Origin: Bacillota bacterium
Lineage (GTDB): Bacteria; Bacillota; Clostridia; Lachnospirales; Lachnospiraceae
DNA: 64,000 nucleotides
Assembly: GCA_023418475.1 (NCBI GenBank)
Contig: JAEZZO010000073.1
Span: 61,183 to 125,182 of the forward strand
Direction: 5' to 3'
This document shows, piece by piece, positions 63,002-64,000 of this stretch. How positions within the stretch are numbered: position 1 is the stretch's first letter; each line of letters opens with the position of its first letter. The notes under the pieces are model-generated. The model was not told the DNA's origin, made no database searches, and saw only the letters and a list, made by a program, of their open reading frames with translations. The position numbers and the translations under genes were made by a program.

Positions 63002-63091
63002 TTAGTGACATATCAAATAAATGAATGTCAGTAGTGCTATAATGAACATTCCAAATTGGATTAAGTCTTTAAAATCAAATTTATTGTTCAT
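63002..63091 (-). CDS. Holin-like type I toxin peptide, locus 2
   Basis: 29 residues, one change from locus 1 (Ile11 to Leu). GGAGGTG lies six bases before the ATG. ATTCTA/TAGGAT can shield the site. Confidence 0.75.
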   Translation of the reverse strand: MNNKFDFKDLIQFGMFIIALLTFIYLICH

Positions 63092-63121
63092 AAACATCAC
63101 CTCCATCCTATGTAGAATGAA

Positions 63122-63202
63122 GGTCAACCACCCTATACACGATTGCCAGCAGTTAAGATAACTGCTTAGTAAAATTATACCATAAGTACAAAGAGAACAC
63201 AA
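63122..63202 (-). promoter_or_regulatory. 5' end and promoter of toxin mRNA, locus 2
   Basis: Minus strand TTGTGT (63202-63197), 17 bp, TATAAT (63179-63174), then the interaction repeat at 63147-63122 (GGCAATCGTGTATAGGGTGG then TTGACC), same sense as the antitoxin repeat. Confidence 0.7.
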
Positions 63203-63310
63203 GTTCGAAAAATATTAAGTATATTTATTTGGCTAATAGATATTAATCGCTTGAAATATAAATCTAAAGCTTGTTTTTAGAATTAATCCGATAGCTATGT
63301 TTTCATTGAG

Positions 63311-63449
63311 GGCAGCACAGGCAGTTTTAAATGCAAAGAAATAATTGAAAGTTCATTGTTTTCGATGGTTTGACCTAGGTTAGACAGTATTGAATAATAG
63401 TGATGAAATAATAGAGCACCTTATCATGTAAAAAATGGCAGGGTGTTTT
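63311..63449 (+). repeat. ppdK-tail copy 3, diverged and partly coding
   Basis: The frame LRAAQAVLNAKK-stop corresponds to the ppdK end (LAAAQAVLNNK-stop). The dyad GGTTTGACCTAGGTTAGAC (63367-63385) is exact against the parental copy, and the terminator follows. The coding part differs more than the non-coding dyad. Confidence 0.8.
63415..63449 (+). terminator. Terminator within ppdK-tail copy 3
   Basis: GCACCTTATC pairs imperfectly with GGCAGGGTGTTTTTT; homologous to the ppdK terminator. Confidence 0.6.
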
Positions 63450-63593
63450 TTGTGGTGCAGTAATAGATTTAATTTAAAGAGGCTATTCTAATATAGGCGT
63501 AGAGGAATATATGATTAGAAATGCTATGATAATTATGTAGAGGCAAGTAAATAATGGAACTTGGGTATGGGATTGTTACCCCGTTATAACTGT

Positions 63594-63627
63594 CTGGCAG
63601 GGTTTAATACCCTGCCAGATCTTTCTT
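63594..63627 (+). terminator. Terminator-like hairpin
   Basis: CTGGCAGGG pairs with CCCTGCCAG across seven bases, then ATCTTTCTT. There is no recognised gene on either side between 63450 and 63853. Confidence 0.6.
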
Positions 63628-63736
63628 GGATAAACACATTCTAGAAGGCAAAGATTTGGTGCATTTCGTAAAATATCAAGAGGAAAATAAAGCATTTTTT
63701 GTACGAGATATATCCACTAATAATTCGTCCTCCCAT

Positions 63737-63835
63737 GTTTGGATATACCGTTCAAAAAGTGCACTCTTTTCGGTATTTTAGTGCACCCCTATCCGGTAAA
63801 ACAGTGCAATACAATCCGGATAGTAGGTGCAGTTA
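63737..63835. mobile_element. Probable terminus of an IS21-like element
   Basis: GTGCA recurs at 63759, 63781, 63804 and 63827, spaced 22-23 bp, within units resembling AGTGCA-n5-TCCGGTA. CTATCCGG/CCGGATAG forms an inverted repeat at 63789-63822. Multiple end repeats of this period are typical of IS21-family ends. The element would extend past the right edge. Confidence 0.45.
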
Positions 63836-63853
63836 TTGATTGATTCTTGGTGT

Positions 63854-64000
63854 TTAGTATTCTGCTGGTATTACGATTCCTGCATCTCGTAGCAGTTTTT
63901 CTAATAGAACAACCCTATCCTGTAAGTGTTGAATCTCCATCCAATTGCTATGGCATAGATCATCAGCCTCCTCAAGTTCGTATCTAGTAAGTTCATAGTC
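63854..64000 (-). CDS. Unidentified protein, C-terminal 48 residues (runs off right edge)
   Basis: An open minus-strand frame entering at base 64000 and ending VLLEKLLRDAGIVIPAEY-stop. It is acidic and heptad-like, perhaps a coiled coil. It ends about 25 bases inside the repeat array, so it is probably carried by the mobile element. I do not recognise it as IstA or IstB. Confidence 0.5.
   Translation of the reverse strand, partial: DYELTRYELEEADDLCHSNWMEIQHLQDRVVLLEKLLRDAGIVIPAEY

Noticed and set aside
1..64000. tRNA, rRNA and CRISPR arrays
   Set aside because: No T-loop/anticodon arrangement, no rRNA-like block and no regularly spaced identical repeats with unique spacers were found. The closest regular repeats (63759-63831) are too few and look like IS ends.

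Overview
The window reads as chromosome of a low-GC, strictly anaerobic Gram-positive bacterium of the Clostridia, most likely a Lachnospiraceae member related to Lachnoclostridium/Anaerocolumna. The basis is base composition, AGGAGG-type ribosome sites with some TTG/GTG starts, and gene content: pyruvate,phosphate dikinase, membrane pyrophosphatase, a sodium-pump decarboxylase beta subunit, class III ribonucleotide reductase, and a flavo-diiron protein carrying its own flavin reductase and rubredoxin domains. The placement is inference; no rRNA gene is present to confirm it.

Layout. 1-8 kb: a galactoside-use locus (partial GH42 beta-galactosidase, AraC regulator, three-gene sugar ABC importer without its ATPase, GH36 alpha-galactosidase). 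8.3-11.8 kb: two YczE-like membrane proteins and the flavo-diiron protein. 11.9-14.4 kb: a TPP riboswitch with terminator, then thiM-thiE-thiD for thiamine salvage. 14.7-22.2 kb: the F1Fo ATP synthase operon atpB-E-E-F-H-A-G-D-C, with two c-subunit genes coding for identical proteins. 22.4-24.5 kb: a palindromic metal operator, znuC-znuB and a Fur/Zur repressor. 24.6-28.6 kb: decarboxylase pump beta subunit, an easily missed 49-residue partner, and an H+-pyrophosphatase. 28.8-40.4 kb: TPR lipoprotein, hflX, nrdD fused to a redoxin domain, thyA-folA, ilvE, a small membrane protein, guaB and an amidase. 40.6-49.6 kb: pyk, a membrane protein, purH, a truncated AraC-type gene, a cold-shock gene and an M16C peptidase. 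49.7-57.2 kb: a large folded intergenic element, then era, a YqzL-like gene, recO, a lipoprotein, glyS and ppdK.

57.2-64 kb is accessory DNA and the most unusual part. The 3' end of ppdK recurs, in whole or in part, three more times downstream (about 59.6, 61.8 and 63.3 kb); two of the copies also carry the flanking terminator. Each stretch between copies holds one cargo gene or gene pair followed by a toxin-antitoxin module next to the copy: TetR-CPBP protease plus a type I system; serine hydrolase plus YefM/RelE; GNAT acetyltransferase plus a second copy of the same type I system. The type I systems have the convergent, shared-terminator, repeated-5'-end layout of the enterococcal par/Fst locus but encode a holin-like 29-residue peptide. 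This looks like serial site-specific insertion at the end of ppdK, or a small cassette array, with no recombinase in view. The window ends in what looks like the terminus of an IS21-like element.

Energy metabolism links many genes: ppdK, pyk, the proton pyrophosphatase, the ATP synthase and the decarboxylase pump together suggest a PPi- and ion-gradient-based economy.
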